Source of the DNA: an uncultured Microcaldota archaeon
GTDB lineage: Archaea > Micrarchaeota > Micrarchaeia > Anstonellales > Anstonellaceae
DNA: 6,073 nucleotides
Direction of reading: 5' to 3'
Assembly (NCBI GenBank): GCA_903923795.1
Contig: CAIXYX010000001.1
Span: forward strand, 1-6,073
Position 1 is the first letter of the stretch; each line of letters begins with the position of its first letter. Under the pieces are notes generated by a model, which made no database searches, was not told where the DNA came from, and saw only the letters and a program-made list of their open reading frames with translations. Shown piece after piece: positions 5,170-6,073 of the stretch. A program made the position numbers and the translations under genes.

Positions 5170-6073
5170 ATGGATTCAGCGTCTGGTCATAACACCCCGT
5201 ATACAGGACAATCATCGTATGACGTCATCTGGATTGCCAACTTCAAGGAAACCCTCAAAACGGACAAACGTATCCTGTCTGTGAATAAAGATGCGCTGAT
5301 GAGATTTATAACAGCTTTGGAGAACCGGGGCCGCTCCGTTGGCCGGGTAAAAGCCGTGGCGGCCGATCTGATGTGGTTCGCCGTCCGCATGAAGAAGCCC
5401 TGGATGGAGTGCACGCGGGAGGACATCGACAAGCTTATCGTCGAACTTCGCAACTTCAAATACGCCGGCTGGACCAAAATCCGCCATGCTCTCATCCTCA
5501 AGAGTTTCTACAAATTCCTCAACGGCGGAGATTCTGTCCCCCATTGCGCGGCCAAAATAAGCAAGACCGAGCTCAACGTCGAGACCTCTGTCTTGGAGAG
5601 CCGCGATATCCTCAGCCGCGAAGACCTCGCCCGTATGATAAAAGCCTGCAACACTGAGGAGGAATCGGCCATGCTTTACGTCCTCTGGGAGTGCGGGGCC
5701 CGTGCCATGGAATTCCTCGGCCTCAAGATCGGCGACGTGGAGGACAAGGGCAACTTCTATCTCATCCATTTACACACCGCCAAGGTGCGTGCCAGTTCGG
5801 GAACTCCAAGAGTGCGCCGTTTTCCTCTCGTTGAAAGCCTGCCTTATCTCCGTGCCTGGCTCAACAAGCATCCCTTTAGAAATGATCCCAAAGCCGCTCT
5901 CTGGCTCACCAATTGCCGCGCCTGCCCCAACCAACCCCTGACTGATCGGGGTTTGCGCTATCTCGTCAAAGCCATCGGCAAGCGTGCCGGTCTGACCAAG
6001 CGGGTGTGGGTGCATCAGTTCCGCCACTCTGCTGCTACTCGCATGGCTCCGAAGGTGAATCTCCCCGTGATGA
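5170..6073 (+). CDS. Tyrosine recombinase/integrase, archaeal type, C-terminus outside window
   Basis: From the ATG at 5170 the frame is open for 301 residues to the window end. It catalyses DNA strand exchange through a 3'-phosphotyrosine intermediate. An N-terminal SAM-like (core-binding) domain spans about residues 17-120, including REDIDKLIVEL and GWTKIRHALILKSFYKFL. The catalytic domain follows: GARAMEFLGL with Arg178 and Glu181, Lys205 in the beta hairpin (TAKV, then RRFPLV), and HQFRHSAAT with His282, Arg285 and His286. The tyrosine is expected about 30 residues beyond the window end. Features such as PYLRAWLNKHP and DPKAALWL match my memory of a euryarchaeal integrase/XerD-like family of about 320-340 residues. 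It could act in an integrated element or as a chromosomal Xer-type recombinase. It is divergent from tRNA-Pro and probably leaderless (TATATA 22-28 bases upstream, no Shine-Dalgarno site). A CRAC cysteine pair at 249-252 is an oddity of unknown meaning. Confidence 0.93.
   Translation, partial: MDSASGHNTPYTGQSSYDVIWIANFKETLKTDKRILSVNKDALMRFITALENRGRSVGRVKAVAADLMWFAVRMKKPWMECTREDIDKLIVELRNFKYAGWTKIRHALILKSFYKFLNGGDSVPHCAAKISKTELNVETSVLESRDILSREDLARMIKACNTEEESAMLYVLWECGARAMEFLGLKIGDVEDKGNFYLIHLHTAKVRASSGTPRVRRFPLVESLPYLRAWLNKHPFRNDPKAALWLTNCRACPNQPLTDRGLRYLVKAIGKRAGLTKRVWVHQFRHSAATRMAPKVNLPVM

Noticed and set aside
5212..5769. 185-residue minus-strand open frame over the recombinase gene
   Set aside because: The opposite frame holds all the expected recombinase motifs (Arg178, Lys205, HxxRH), while this frame has no domain and no promoter or ribosome-binding signal that I can see.
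1..6073. CRISPR array, insertion sequence or long terminal repeats
   Set aside because: I saw no regularly spaced repeats, no transposase and no paired inverted or direct repeats of useful length in the window.

Overview
The window is archaeal. The uS2 protein is of the archaeal type. The tRNA carries an intron with a bulge-helix-bulge (BHB) splice motif and no encoded CCA. Several genes have a TATA-like box about 25 nt before a leaderless or nearly leaderless start. The exact lineage cannot be fixed from 6 kb. A T-arm tRNA intron is reported from Thermoproteales-type Crenarchaeota and from ARMAN/Micrarchaeota-type DPANN archaea; with the gene content and small exported proteins I lean to a DPANN (Micrarchaeota-like) genome, as inference only.

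Layout from left to right. (1) Bases 1-379, minus strand: the N-terminal part of an AT-rich gene of unknown function, cut by the window edge. (2) Bases 449-2572, minus strand: a likely two-gene unit, an exported thioredoxin-fold protein with a CPEC site followed by a membrane family 2 glycosyltransferase of the processive (cellulose/hyaluronan/poly-GlcNAc synthase-like) type. (3) Bases 2573-2726: a divergent promoter region with a TATA box for each direction. (4) Bases 2727-3851, plus strand: a Tat-signal protein with a possible transglutaminase-like core and C-terminal TPR repeats. (5) Bases 3902-4879, minus strand: rpsB (uS2), convergent with the previous gene and carrying a long Lys/Glu/Ala-rich tail that ends in a His-rich segment. 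(6) Bases 4999-5110, minus strand: tRNA-Pro(GGG) interrupted by a 39-nt intron between positions 53 and 54, in the T arm. (7) Bases 5170-6073, plus strand: a tyrosine recombinase/integrase of the archaeal type, cut by the window end before its catalytic tyrosine. It is divergent from the tRNA and appears to share a palindromic TATATA box with it.

The middle of the window therefore encodes cell-surface functions (exported redox protein, polysaccharide-type glycosyltransferase, Tat-exported TPR protein), and the right side holds translation genes next to a recombinase. The strongest unusual element is the tRNA-Pro intron: a strict BHB motif predicts both splice sites exactly, and removing the intron restores a fully paired T stem and a normal seven-base T loop. 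No gene-free stretch exceeds 300 bases.
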